Notes: generated by a model from the sequence alone, not told the origin. A DNA stretch of 64,000 nucleotides from Massilia sp. Mn16-1_5 (GCF_004798585.1 NZ_PPXQ01000010.1:186001-250000); one strand, 5' to 3'. Positions 1 through 8,686 are shown, numbered from the stretch's first letter. Made by a program: numbers and translations.

Positions 1-432
1 TCGATCCGCGACGGCGGCTTTTACGGCTGGCCGTACAGCTATTGGGGCCAGAACGTCGATAACCGCGTCCAGCCGGGCAACCCGGAAAAGGTCGCCGCCG
101 CCATCAAGCCCGACTACAGCCTGGGCGCCCACGTCGCCGCGCTGGGCGTGAGCTTCTCGGCACCGGTCATGGGCGGCGCCTTTGCGAACGGCGCCTTCGT
201 CGGCGAACACGGCAGCTGGAACACGAACAACCCGGTGGGGTACAAGGTGGTCTTCGTGCCCTTCAACGGCGGACGTCCTGCCGGTCCGGCGGTCGATTTC
301 GTGACCGGGTTCCGCGACAGCGACGGCAAGACGCGTGGGCGGCCGGTCGGCGTGACGGTCGATCCGCGCGGGGCGCTGATCGTGGCGGATGACCTGGCGA
401 ATACCATTTGGCGGGTGACGCCGGCTCGCTGA
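1..432 (+). CDS. PQQ-dependent sugar dehydrogenase (sorbosone dehydrogenase-like), C-terminal part
   Basis: The reading frame is open from the first base and ends at a TGA at 430-432, so the 5' part lies outside the window. About 143 residues are visible. They contain GGFYGWPYSYWG, GVSFSAPVMGG, a GEHGSWN stretch and a terminal GRPVGVTVDPRGALIVADD blade, which is the pattern of the six-bladed glucose/sorbosone dehydrogenase beta-propeller. Family members are periplasmic quinoproteins that oxidise sugars with PQQ. The visible part lacks the N-terminal signal and most active-site residues, so the substrate cannot be told. No terminator is obvious before the next gene. Confidence 0.85.
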   Translation, partial: SIRDGGFYGWPYSYWGQNVDNRVQPGNPEKVAAAIKPDYSLGAHVAALGVSFSAPVMGGAFANGAFVGEHGSWNTNNPVGYKVVFVPFNGGRPAGPAVDFVTGFRDSDGKTRGRPVGVTVDPRGALIVADDLANTIWRVTPAR

Positions 433-507
433 GCCGCGCCTGGTGAGGAGGCGTCCGGCGCCTCCTCATGCTAGACTTTTCGCTTCATCTGTAGGCCGGA
501 CACCGTC

Positions 508-1272
508 GTGGCACTTTCAGGAACCTCACCCTTCGACATCGAAATCCGCTCCTATGCCGAAGAACGGGAGCCGGATCGCCATACTTACGCCCAGCTCGTG
601 CTGCCGGTAGCGGGAGACGTCCAGCTTGCCATCGAGGGGCGTGGCCGGCGCCTCGATCCTTTACAAGGCGCCTTCGTGCCGGTCGGGGCCTGGCATGCGC
701 AGTCGAGCGAGGCGTGCAACCGGTCGCTGATCCTCGATATCGATGCCGCGGCGCTGACGCACGCGGGCTGGCAGCGGCTGCAGGAAAAGCCGTTCACGGC
801 GATCACCCCGGCGGCGCGCAAGCTGATCGAGTTCATGGAGCTGGTCACCGAGCAGCGCGCCGTCCAGGCGGCGCATCTTGCCGGCTGGGTGCCGCTGCTG
901 CTCGATACGCTGGCCCTGGGCGCGCCGCAGCCGCGTTCGCGCCTGGCTGCGCTGCTGGCGCGGGTCGAGGCCAATCCCGGCAATCCGTGGTCGACCGAAT
1001 CGATGGCGCAGTGCGCGCGCATCAGCGTCAGCCGTCTTCACGCGCTGTTTCGCGAGGAGCTTGATACGAGTCCGCATGCCTGGCTGCTGCAACAGCGCGT
1101 CGACTTCGCCTGCCGCATTCTCGCCGGTACCAATCGTTCGATCGCCGACGTGGCGCAGGCGGCCGGCTTTTCCGACCAGAGCGCGCTGACGCGGGCCATG
1201 CGCCAGGGGCTCGATGTGACACCGGCGGCCTATCGCCGTGCAATGCGAGAGAATGCGACAAGGATTCGGTAG
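508..1272 (+). CDS. AraC-family transcriptional regulator
   Basis: A 254-residue protein starting at GTG. Residues 1-140 form a cupin-like sensing part with no recognisable ligand motif. Residues 155-250 are the AraC double helix-turn-helix, with ISVSRLHALFREEL in the first HTH and IADVAQAAGFSDQSALTRAM plus the TPAAYRR end in the second. The DMT exporter gene begins 58 bases downstream on the same strand. Inference: the regulator controls that exporter; no operator was identified. The family assignment is firm, the effector unknown. Confidence 0.9.
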   Translation: MALSGTSPFDIEIRSYAEEREPDRHTYAQLVLPVAGDVQLAIEGRGRRLDPLQGAFVPVGAWHAQSSEACNRSLILDIDAAALTHAGWQRLQEKPFTAITPAARKLIEFMELVTEQRAVQAAHLAGWVPLLLDTLALGAPQPRSRLAALLARVEANPGNPWSTESMAQCARISVSRLHALFREELDTSPHAWLLQQRVDFACRILAGTNRSIADVAQAAGFSDQSALTRAMRQGLDVTPAAYRRAMRENATRIR

Positions 1273-1330
1273 TTCCCGCCAAGACTGCTCCTCGACGGCC
1301 GTCCAGAATCAAGGCTGACAGGAGAATCAC

Positions 1331-2269
1331 ATGAACATCAACAAACACTGGCTCGGCATCGGTGCCGGCATTGCCGCGGGCGCCGTCTGGGGCCTGGTTT
1401 TTCTCGCCCCGAAACTCACCCCGGGCTTCACGCCGCTGCAGCTATCGGCCGGCCGCTATCTCGCCTATGGCCTGGTGGCCGCGGCCTTGTTGGCGCCGAC
1501 CTGGCGCCGCGTGGCGGCCCGCTTGAGCCGCACCGAGTGGCAGGCGCTGGTCTGGCTCGCCTTGTGCGGCAACATCGTTTATTACCTGTTCCTAGCCACT
1601 GCGGTGCAGCAGGGCGGCGTGGCGATGGCTTCGCTCGTGATCGGCTTCCTGCCGGTGGCCGTGACCCTGGTCGGGAGCCGCGACCGGCATGCGGTGCCGC
1701 TGCGGCGGCTGCTGCCCTCGCTGGTGCTGAGCATTGCCGGGCTGCTGTGCATCAGCGGGGAATCGGTCTTCAGGGCGGGGGCGGGTTCCTTGCTGGGACT
1801 GGGCTGCGCCTTCGGGGCGCTGGTGTCGTGGACGATCTATGCGGTGGCCAACAGCCGCTGGCTGGCGCGGCTGCAGAACGTGTCGGCGCACGAGTGGAGT
1901 TTGCTGGTGGGTGTGGTGACCGGTGTCGAGGCGGTGGTACTGGCGGTGCCGGCATTCATGGGGACGCAGGCGGGGCACTCGGAGGCGGACTGGATGGCGT
2001 TTGCCGGCATCGTGACGACGGTGGCGGTCCTGTGCTCGGTGGTCGGCAACGGGCTCTGGAATGTGGCGAGCCGTGTGCTGCCGCTTAGCCTGATGGGGCA
2101 GATGATCGTATTCGAGACCGTGTTCGCGGCGCTGTATGGATTTCTGTGGGAGGGGAGGTGGCCGACGATGGGGGAGAGCGTGGCGATGGTGTTATTGTTG
2201 GCCGGAGTCGTGTCGTGTGCGTCGGTGCACCGGGCGAAGAATGAGTGCTTGTCCGAGGCAGTCGCGTAA
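1331..2269 (+). CDS. DMT-superfamily (EamA) transporter
   Basis: A 312-residue, very hydrophobic protein with about ten predicted membrane segments in two EamA repeats (about 10-140 and 155-295). The first repeat shows GAVWGLVFLAPKL and the second ends VFAALYGFLWEGRWPT, typical of small-molecule exporters. A GGAG-like site (CAGGAGAATC) lies just before the ATG. It is probably co-transcribed with the AraC regulator upstream. The stop codon is followed after one base by a REP-like element. Substrate unknown; inner-membrane efflux is the likely role. Confidence 0.88.
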   Translation: MNINKHWLGIGAGIAAGAVWGLVFLAPKLTPGFTPLQLSAGRYLAYGLVAAALLAPTWRRVAARLSRTEWQALVWLALCGNIVYYLFLATAVQQGGVAMASLVIGFLPVAVTLVGSRDRHAVPLRRLLPSLVLSIAGLLCISGESVFRAGAGSLLGLGCAFGALVSWTIYAVANSRWLARLQNVSAHEWSLLVGVVTGVEAVVLAVPAFMGTQAGHSEADWMAFAGIVTTVAVLCSVVGNGLWNVASRVLPLSLMGQMIVFETVFAALYGFLWEGRWPTMGESVAMVLLLAGVVSCASVHRAKNECLSEAVA

Positions 2270-2270
2270 C

Positions 2271-2372
2271 GTAGGGTGGAGTCCCGACTCCACGCGTCGA
2301 CAGCGCATCCCGATCGAAACGCGTTATCTCAACGCGAACCGTGCACCGCGTGGAGTCAGGACTCCACCCTAC
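2271..2372. repeat. REP-like inverted repeat pair A
   Basis: Two 26-base arms at 2271-2296 and 2347-2372 face each other. Each has the layout GTAGGG - palindrome - CGCG; the palindromic cores read TGGAGTC-CC-GACTCCA and TGGAGTC-AG-GACTCCA. The GTAGGG ends point outward and about 50 bases separate the arms. The element starts one base after the stop of the DMT transporter gene and lies between convergent genes. Related units occur at 8394, 8511, 19651, 51614 and 57158. Confidence 0.85.
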
Positions 2373-2411
2373 GGTGCGCATCGGTATCGATAAAATAGTT
2401 TAGTTAGTTCG

Positions 2412-3965
2412 TCACCGGGCCGCCAACAGCGCTCGCAGCTTGTCGAAATCGATCGGCTTGGTGAGATGGTGATCGAAGCCGGCATCAAAGGCGAGCTGCT
2501 TGTCCGCCTCCTGTCCCCAGCCGGTAGCCGCAATCAGCAGCATGTCGGCGCCCCCCGGCAGCCGGCGTACGCGCCGCGCCAGTTCGTAGCCGTTCATGTC
2601 GGGCAGGCCGATGTCGAACAGGGCGACTTGCGGCGTGAAGCGCTCCAGCAGGTCGAGCGCTGCGGCGCCGTCGTGGGCGACGCGGGCGATGCAGCCGGAG
2701 AGTTCGAGGAACATCTGCAGGGTCTCGGCGGCGTCGACGTTGTCGTCGACCACCAGCACGCTGGCCGGGCGCACGGCGTCGTGGGCCGCCTCCAGCGAAT
2801 CGGGCGTGACCTGGACCGCTGCCAGCGGCAGGCGCACCGTGAAGGTGCTGCCGCGGCCTTCGCCTTCGCTCGCGGCGGTGACGCTGCCACCGTGCAGGCC
2901 GACGATGCCGCGCACCAGGGCCAGGCCGATGCCGAGGCCTCCCTTCGAACGGTCGAGCGCCGGTTTCAGTTGCGAGAACATGTCGAACACGCTGTCCAGC
3001 GCATGCGCCGGGATGCCGATGCCGCTGTCGCGCACATGGATGACCGCCTCGCGGCCTTCGATATCGAGTCCCAGCGCGATGGCGCCGCCGTGCGGGGTGT
3101 ACTTGCAGGCGTTGGTCAGCAGGTTGACGACGACCTGGAACAGGCGCGTCGGATCGGCATCCACCACCGCATGCGGTGCCGCGATCTCGACCGCCAGCAC
3201 ATGCCTGGCCGCGCGCATGCCGGCCGCCACGTCCTCGAGCGCGCCGCGCACGATGTCGGCCAGCAGCACGGGCTCGCGCCGCAGCTCCATGCGGCCTTGC
3301 GTGATGCGCGAGACTTCCATCAGGTCGTCGACGAGGTGAGTGAGGTGATGCAGCTGGCGGTCGAAAACGTCGAGCAGGGGCCGCTTTTCGGCGCCGGCTT
3401 CGAGTTTCAGCACCTCGATGGCGCTGCGCATCGGCGCCAGCGGGTTGCGCAGCTCGTGCGACAGGGTGGCGAGGAATTCGTCCTTGCGGCGGTCGGCGTC
3501 GGACAGGGCGACGTTCAACTCTCGCAGCCGGGTTTCGGCGTCGAGCCGGGCCTCGAGGGCCTGCTCGGCGCTCTTGCGCGCGGCCAGCAGCTCGCGTTCG
3601 TAGGAGCGGCGCTCGTTGACGGCGAACAGCGCCCACTCGTTGAAGACCTCACCGTCCTGCATGCGGCGCACGATGTTCACCAGGACCGGCATGCGCTGCC
3701 CGGCGCTGTCGCGGATCTCGACCTGCAGCTGCGCCACCGAGCCCTGCACCTGCAGCAGCGGCAGGCAGTGGGTCTGGTGGAACAGGCGCGTGCCGACCGG
3801 CAGGCGGTCCTGGATGCGGACCTTGCCGACCAGGGCGCCGGCCGAATAGCCGAGCCAGCGGCACAAGGTCGCGTTCGCGCGCAGGATCAGGCCGGCGCCG
3901 TCGGTCAGCAGCAGGCCGCAAGGGGCGTGCTGGTAGAGCGTATCGTCGCCGGGCAACTCGTTCAC
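2412..3965 (-). CDS. PAS sensor histidine kinase with C-terminal receiver domain
   Basis: Taken to start at the GTG at 3965, giving 517 residues; an ATG at 4040 would overlap the upstream gene by 79 bases, whereas 3965 gives a GTGA overlap preceded by an AAGG stretch. A PAS domain (about 5-115, with LFHQTHCLPLL) is followed by a coiled coil (about 118-155), HisKA with phospho-acceptor His170 in SHELRNP, a HATPase with NACKY, DSGIGIP and GLGIGLALVR, and a receiver (about 400-517) with phospho-Asp near 451 in FDIGLPD and Lys in TKPID. It lacks membrane segments, so it is probably cytoplasmic. The PAS resembles the RsbP type and the upstream gene encodes an RsbQ-like hydrolase, so the pair likely forms one sensor. 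The output partner is not in view. Confidence 0.9.
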   Translation of the reverse strand: MNELPGDDTLYQHAPCGLLLTDGAGLILRANATLCRWLGYSAGALVGKVRIQDRLPVGTRLFHQTHCLPLLQVQGSVAQLQVEIRDSAGQRMPVLVNIVRRMQDGEVFNEWALFAVNERRSYERELLAARKSAEQALEARLDAETRLRELNVALSDADRRKDEFLATLSHELRNPLAPMRSAIEVLKLEAGAEKRPLLDVFDRQLHHLTHLVDDLMEVSRITQGRMELRREPVLLADIVRGALEDVAAGMRAARHVLAVEIAAPHAVVDADPTRLFQVVVNLLTNACKYTPHGGAIALGLDIEGREAVIHVRDSGIGIPAHALDSVFDMFSQLKPALDRSKGGLGIGLALVRGIVGLHGGSVTAASEGEGRGSTFTVRLPLAAVQVTPDSLEAAHDAVRPASVLVVDDNVDAAETLQMFLELSGCIARVAHDGAAALDLLERFTPQVALFDIGLPDMNGYELARRVRRLPGGADMLLIAATGWGQEADKQLAFDAGFDHHLTKPIDFDKLRALLAAR

Positions 3966-4774
3966 ACCTGCGCCTTTAGTACATCGAGGAAGTCCTGGAT
4001 CAGGCGCGTGCATTCCTGCGGCGCGCTCATGTGCGGACAATGGCCGACGTTACGCACCAGTTCCAACCGGCTGCCAACGAGCTTCGTGCGCAGGTAGTCG
4101 CCCACTTCGCGCGGCGCGATCAGGTCGTCGCTGCATTGCAGGATCAGGACCGGCACTTGCGCCGGCGCGTGCGCGAGGTCGGCGCGGTGGTCCGACAGGA
4201 AAGTGACGCGGCCGAAGTGCCTGGCGATGGCGGGATCGTTGCGGCAGAAGTTGTTGGTCAGTTCGATGCCCAGGTGCGGCAGGTTGGGCGCGCCCATGAT
4301 CACGGGCGCCATGCTGCTCGACCAGCCGAGGTAGTTGGCATCCATGGTCTCGATCAGCTCCTCGATGTCGCCGCGGCTGAAGCCGCCGCGATAGTCGCCT
4401 TCGTCAATGTAGCAGGGAGAAGGCGCGATCATCACCTGGGCCAGGAAACGCTCGGGCGCCTTGATCGCGGCCAGCATGCCGATCATGGCGCTCACCGAAT
4501 GGCCGATGTACACGACCGGGCCGCCCACCTCGTCGATGATCTCGAGCAGGTCGTCGGCATAGCCGTGCAGGCTGCCGTGGCGCTGGCGGTCGTGGGCGGA
4601 GAGGTCGGAATTGCCGCTGCCGGTGAGGTCGAAGGCGACGACCCGGTAGCGGTCTTCGAAGGCCGGCGTCATGAAGCGCCAGACGACCTGGTCGCAGCCG
4701 AAACCGTGGGCGAAGAGGAGGGTGGTGGAACCCGTGCCCGTGACGGTCACGTTGTTACGAAGACGCACGCTCAT
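3962..4774 (-). CDS. RsbQ-like alpha/beta hydrolase
   Basis: A 270-residue single-domain alpha/beta hydrolase without a signal peptide. The oxyanion region is AHGFGCD, the nucleophile Ser93 sits in GHSVSAM, the acid is Asp216 or Asp217 in CSDDLIAP, and the base is His245 in GHCPHMS. Length and motifs match RsbQ, the Bacillus hydrolase needed by the PAS phosphatase RsbP in energy-stress signalling. The gene overlaps the PAS kinase gene by four bases, so the two are translationally coupled. Inference: it makes or loads a ligand for that PAS domain. A general esterase role cannot be excluded from sequence alone. Confidence 0.88.
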   Translation of the reverse strand: MSVRLRNNVTVTGTGSTTLLFAHGFGCDQVVWRFMTPAFEDRYRVVAFDLTGSGNSDLSAHDRQRHGSLHGYADDLLEIIDEVGGPVVYIGHSVSAMIGMLAAIKAPERFLAQVMIAPSPCYIDEGDYRGGFSRGDIEELIETMDANYLGWSSSMAPVIMGAPNLPHLGIELTNNFCRNDPAIARHFGRVTFLSDHRADLAHAPAQVPVLILQCSDDLIAPREVGDYLRTKLVGSRLELVRNVGHCPHMSAPQECTRLIQDFLDVLKAQV

Positions 4775-4867
4775 ACGGGCTCACTGTGAACTAAGGCTAT
4801 TGCCGACGAAACATTATACGCATGCAAATGCGACAGCGGTCCAGCGGTTTGTAACGCCTTTGTACGC

Positions 4868-6214
4868 TCAAGCGAGCTCGTCTTCGTCCTCGCCGCGTTC
4901 CAGGCGCGGAATCACTTTGACCAGCAGGATGCGCGGGCCATTGGTCTTCTTGACGACCACGTCGAACTTCGGGAACTCGATGCGCTGGCCCTGCTTCGGA
5001 ATATCGCCCAGCTTCGCCATCAGGAGGCCGCCGACCGATTCGACGTCGTCCAGGCCCATCTCTTCGTTGTCGATGTCGATGCCGAGCAGGCGTTCCAGCG
5101 AATAGATCGGCAGCGAGGCCTTGCCGATATAGGTGCCGTCCGACTGCGGCAGCCAGTCGTTTTCGTTCATCCGGAACTCGTCGCGGATCTCGCCGACCAT
5201 CGCGCCCAGCAGGTTGTCGAGGGTGATGAAGCCGACCGGGCGCTTGCCCTTCTCGCCGATCAGGGCGAAGTGCGGGGCGCCGGAACGGAAGCGGCGGAAG
5301 ATGTCCTGGGCCGGGGTGCGCGCCGAGATCGTCTCGACGGGACGCAGGAATTGCGACAGGTCGCTGATGTCCTTGCCCGACTGCTGGGCGAAGAACAGGT
5401 CCTTCAGGTGGATCACGCCCAGTACTTCTTCGCCTTCCTCGTCGAAATAGGGATAGCGCGAGAAACGGTTGCGGCGCACCGTGTCCAGGTTTTCCTCGAT
5501 CGACAGGTCTTCGTGCAGGGCGATGACCTCATTGATCGGGCGCATCAGGTCGGACACGGCCATCTCGGAAAATTCCAGCGACTGGGCCAGGATGTGGCGC
5601 TCGTCGTGGGTGAATTTTTCCTTGCCGGTGCTGGTGTTGGTGCGCAGGATGAGTTTCAGTTCCTCGGTCGAATAATGGGTGTCGTGGCTGCCGGCGCCGG
5701 ACAGGCCGGCCACGCGCAACGTGGCGTTGGCGCTGGCGTTGAGCAGCCAGATCGCCGGGTACATGGCCCAGTAAAAACCGTACAGGGGCAGGGCGCACCA
5801 CATCGCGACCACTTCGGGAATACGGATCGCCAGCGACTTCGGCGCCAGCTCGCCGACGACAATGTGCAGGAAGGAGATGACGCTGAAGGCGATCACGAAG
5901 GACACGCCGTGGATGACCTGCGGGGAGGTCACGCCGGCAAAGGCGAACACTGGTTCGAGCAGGCTGGCAAAGGCCGGTTCGCCGACCCAGCCCAGACCCA
6001 GCGAGGCAAGGGTGATGCCGAGCTGGCAGGCGGAGAGATATTCGTCGAGCTGGCCGTGGACCTTGGCCAGGATGCGCCCGCGCAGTCCGGAAGTCTTGGC
6101 GATGGCGCGTACGCGGGTTTTACGTAAGGTGACGATGCCGAATTCGGCCGCCACGAAGAAGCCGTTCAGGACAACCAACAACAGGGCCAGAACGACAAAT
6201 AAAAGATTTTCCAT
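4868..6214 (-). CDS. CNNM/CorC (HlyC/CorC) family membrane protein with CBS pair
   Basis: Starts at the ATG at 6214 (MENLLFVVLALLLVV), giving 448 residues; the longer open frame upstream would run into nhaR and has no matching sequence. Residues 1-200 form a DUF21/CNNM membrane domain with three or four helices. About 210-330 holds two CBS domains, and about 345-430 the CorC_HlyC domain ending in DVVVKKTNGPRILLVKV. Family members move or regulate Mg2+/Co2+ and other divalent ions at the inner membrane. It lies 68 bases after nhaR on the same strand and may be co-transcribed with it. The ion is not predictable. Confidence 0.9.
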   Translation of the reverse strand: MENLLFVVLALLLVVLNGFFVAAEFGIVTLRKTRVRAIAKTSGLRGRILAKVHGQLDEYLSACQLGITLASLGLGWVGEPAFASLLEPVFAFAGVTSPQVIHGVSFVIAFSVISFLHIVVGELAPKSLAIRIPEVVAMWCALPLYGFYWAMYPAIWLLNASANATLRVAGLSGAGSHDTHYSTEELKLILRTNTSTGKEKFTHDERHILAQSLEFSEMAVSDLMRPINEVIALHEDLSIEENLDTVRRNRFSRYPYFDEEGEEVLGVIHLKDLFFAQQSGKDISDLSQFLRPVETISARTPAQDIFRRFRSGAPHFALIGEKGKRPVGFITLDNLLGAMVGEIRDEFRMNENDWLPQSDGTYIGKASLPIYSLERLLGIDIDNEEMGLDDVESVGGLLMAKLGDIPKQGQRIEFPKFDVVVKKTNGPRILLVKVIPRLERGEDEDELA

Positions 6215-6282
6215 ACAAACAGTGAGTTGAAGAAGGGTACTGCTGATGCCTATTGTACAACTCAACGAGCAGCAAGCTCTTC

Positions 6283-7170
6283 CTAGTGCATAGAGGCAAG
6301 AATTGCTTCGACCGCCGGATGCTGGATTTTCCGCTCGTTCGAGATCGCATAGAACTGCTCGCGCACCTGCGGCACCCGGCCGACCAGCACCGCCTGCAGC
6401 TGCTCGGCCAGGTCGCTGGCCAGCGCCGCCGGCGCGAAGAACAGGCCCAGGCCGCGGCGCCCAAAAGTATTCAACAAGGCGTTGTCCTCGAATTCGCCGA
6501 CGATGTCGGGATGCACGCCCTGCAGCTCGAACCACTCGTCGATCTTGACGCGCAAGGCATTATTCCTCGTTGGCAGGAGGAAAGGCGCGCCATTCAAATT
6601 CTTCGGGAAATCCTGCTTGTAGGTCTCGGCCAAGGCTGCCGTTCCGACCACCGTCATCTCGCTTTCGAACAGCAGGTGGCTGAACACGCGCAGGGTGCTG
6701 CCGGTGGGCAGGGCGCGGTCGGTCAGCACCACGTCGAGCTTATGCAGGGCCAGGTCGGCCAGCAGGGCTTCGTACTCGTCCTCGTGGCAGACCAGGCGTA
6801 CCGGCGTGCTCAGCTGGGTGGTGGCTTCCAGCAGGCGGTAGGCGGTTAGTTTAGGTAGGGAATCGGAAATCCCGACCGAGACGCGGGTGCGCAGGGTCGA
6901 GGACTGGTCGAGCGCATCCTGCATCTGCTCGCCTAGGAGAAAGATCTGGTCGGCATAGGTGCGCGCCAGCTCGCCCGCGTCGCTCAGCACCAGGCGCCGG
7001 CCCTGCTGGGTAAACAGCGATTTGCCCAGCGACTGCTCGAGCAGGGCGATCTGGCTGCTGACGGTCTGCACTGCCAAACCGAGCCGCTCGGCGGCGCGCG
7101 TGATGCTACCTTCCTTGGCGACCACCCAGAAATAGTACAAATGGCGGAAATTCGTACTCGCATTTTTCAT
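6283..7170 (-). CDS. nhaR: LysR-family regulator NhaR
   Basis: A 295-residue LysR regulator. The N-terminal winged HTH (about 8-67) has LYYFWVVAKEGSITRAAERL and TVSSQIALLEQSLGKSLF, a close fit to NhaR, the Na+/pH-responsive activator of nhaA in enterobacteria. About 95-290 is the effector domain. No Na+/H+ antiporter gene is adjacent; instead the gene is divergent from a DUF475 membrane-protein gene, with 116 bases between the starts, and precedes a CorC-type gene. LysR regulators often control their divergent neighbour, so DUF475 is a plausible target. Confidence 0.85.
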   Translation of the reverse strand: MKNASTNFRHLYYFWVVAKEGSITRAAERLGLAVQTVSSQIALLEQSLGKSLFTQQGRRLVLSDAGELARTYADQIFLLGEQMQDALDQSSTLRTRVSVGISDSLPKLTAYRLLEATTQLSTPVRLVCHEDEYEALLADLALHKLDVVLTDRALPTGSTLRVFSHLLFESEMTVVGTAALAETYKQDFPKNLNGAPFLLPTRNNALRVKIDEWFELQGVHPDIVGEFEDNALLNTFGRRGLGLFFAPAALASDLAEQLQAVLVGRVPQVREQFYAISNERKIQHPAVEAILASMH

Positions 7171-7286
7171 CTCGACCCGATCTCTTCTGTTTTTCCGAAG
7201 TAATCCTTCGATTATCTTCGCTTTTTATATATGCCGCCAGGGCCTACACTGCGTCCTGTCAACTTTAACAACGAAGGGAAATCAAT

Positions 7287-8354
7287 ATGAAGCATTTCAG
7301 AGGGTCATTCCTCGTCACGATCATCTGTCTCGGATTGGCGGGCTGGTGGGGTTACGAGCATGGCGGCACGTCCGGTGCGCTGACGGCGATCGGTATCGCC
7401 ACCATCCTGTCGATCATGGAAGTTTCGCTTTCCTTCGACAACGCCGTGGTCAATGCCTCGGTCCTGAAAGGCTGGAACGAGTTCTGGCTGAAGCTGTTCC
7501 TGGGCCTGGGCATGATCATCGCCGTGTTCGGTATGCGTCTGGTGTTCCCGATCGTCATCGTCGCAGTCGCGGCTGACCTCGGCCTGACCGAAGTCTGGAA
7601 CCTGGCGCTGAACGATCCGAAGTCGTTCTCGGGCCACCTGACGGCGCACCATGCGGAAGTGGCGGCCTTCGGCGGTATGTTCCTGATGCTGGTCTTCCTG
7701 AACTTCCTGCTGGATGACGAGAAGGAAACCCACTGGCTGGGCAACTTCGAGAAAAAGCTCGGTTCCTTCGGCAAGGTGTCGTCGATCTCGGTGATGGTCT
7801 CGCTGGCGGCCCTGCTGTTCGCTTCGACCTTCGTTGACGAAGCCCAGCGCATGATCGTCCTGGTCGCCGGTATCTGGGGCATCCTGGTCTACGTCGGCGT
7901 GGACATGATCAGCAGCCTGCTGGAAAAGAGCGAGTCGGATGAGAGCAGCAATGTCGGCAACATGGTCAAGACCGGCGGTATCGGCGGCTTCCTGTACCTC
8001 GAAGTGCTCGACGCATCGTTCTCCTTCGACGGCGTGATCGGCGCCTTCGCGATCACCTCCGACGTCGTGATCATCATGCTGGGCCTGGCGATCGGCGCGA
8101 TGTTCGTGCGTTCGATGACCGTCTTCCTGGTCAAGAAGGGCACGCTGGACGAGTTCGTGTACCTGGAGCACGGCGCGCACTACGCGATCGGTATCCTGGC
8201 CGTGATCATGCTGGCAAGTATGAAGTTCCACGTGCCTGAGCTGGTGACCGGTCTGACGGGTGTGGCCTTCATCGCGGCTTCGCTGTGGTCGTCGATCCAG
8301 CACAAGAAGAAGCATGCCGCGCTCGAAGGGCATGAAGTGAAAGAGCTGGCGTAA
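7287..8354 (+). CDS. DUF475 / TerC-like integral membrane protein
   Basis: A 355-residue polytopic protein with roughly nine or ten membrane segments. Two conserved acidic membrane motifs, SLSFDNAVVNA (about 49-59) and DASFSFDGVIGA (near 240), are the hallmark of the TerC/DUF475 group. The ATG is preceded by GAAGGGAAATCAAT. DUF475 proteins commonly accompany TerD-family genes in tellurite and stress clusters; here TerD genes follow downstream on the same strand after a 332-base gap. A role in metal-ion handling at the membrane is suspected for the family. It starts divergently from nhaR. Confidence 0.88.
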   Translation: MKHFRGSFLVTIICLGLAGWWGYEHGGTSGALTAIGIATILSIMEVSLSFDNAVVNASVLKGWNEFWLKLFLGLGMIIAVFGMRLVFPIVIVAVAADLGLTEVWNLALNDPKSFSGHLTAHHAEVAAFGGMFLMLVFLNFLLDDEKETHWLGNFEKKLGSFGKVSSISVMVSLAALLFASTFVDEAQRMIVLVAGIWGILVYVGVDMISSLLEKSESDESSNVGNMVKTGGIGGFLYLEVLDASFSFDGVIGAFAITSDVVIIMLGLAIGAMFVRSMTVFLVKKGTLDEFVYLEHGAHYAIGILAVIMLASMKFHVPELVTGLTGVAFIAASLWSSIQHKKKHAALEGHEVKELA

Positions 8355-8393
8355 GCAGTAGGTCCACGCGGTGCGGCAGAGCAAGCGCCGTAC

Positions 8394-8413
8394 CGCGTGG
8401 AGTCAGGACTCCA
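8394..8413. repeat. REP-like unit B1 (partial)
   Basis: CGCGTGGAGTCAGGACTCCA matches the CGCG-side and palindromic core of the full unit at 2347-2372 but lacks the CCCTAC end. It lies 40 bases after the DUF475 stop codon. Confidence 0.75.
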
Positions 8414-8422
8414 GTGAACACG

Positions 8423-8447
8423 TCATTGAGGCCATTGGCCTCAATGA
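8423..8447. repeat. Perfect 12-bp hairpin
   Basis: TCATTGAGGCCA (8423-8434) and TGGCCTCAATGA (8436-8447) are exact reverse complements around a single T. There is no T tract on either side, so it does not look like an intrinsic terminator. It lies between two REP-like units, B1 and B2. On folding, the innermost pairs would open to form a loop. Confidence 0.8.
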
Positions 8448-8510
8448 CCCCTACGTACCGGTAGTTTGCCGGTGCGGCGACCGGATACGGCGCACCACGA
8501 AAACCCGTGA

Positions 8511-8537
8511 CGTAGGGTGGAGTCCTGACTCCACGCG
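8511..8537. repeat. REP-like unit B2
   Basis: GTAGGG, then TGGAGTC-CT-GACTCCA, then CGCG, the same layout and orientation as the left arm of pair A at 2271-2296, with one difference at the centre of the core. Confidence 0.85.
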
Positions 8538-8686
8538 TTCAGAGCAAGAACAGATTCACAGATTAACGCGGGAGCGCCCACACAAAGCGCTCCGCAACGA
8601 ACCGCACGGCGAATGGCAGAACACCAGTTCGCTGCGCGTGACAACCCCGGTGTTCAAAAAGCAGTCCTCACTAAGGAGATACACAA

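Larger units (their letters stand above)
8355..8686. other. 332-base intergenic region with REP-like units and a hairpin
   Basis: No gene is supported here. The region separates the DUF475 gene from the first terD. It holds a partial REP-like unit (8394-8413), a perfect hairpin (8423-8447), and a full REP-like unit (8511-8537). The last 45 bases before terD include its ribosome binding site TAAGGAGATAC. No convincing -35/-10 pair was found, so whether terD has its own promoter is open. Confidence 0.7.

Noticed and set aside
2466-4097. 543-residue plus-strand open frame over the histidine kinase
   Set aside because: Composition is Gln/Val/Arg/Gly-rich with no motif; the minus strand has full kinase and receiver signatures.
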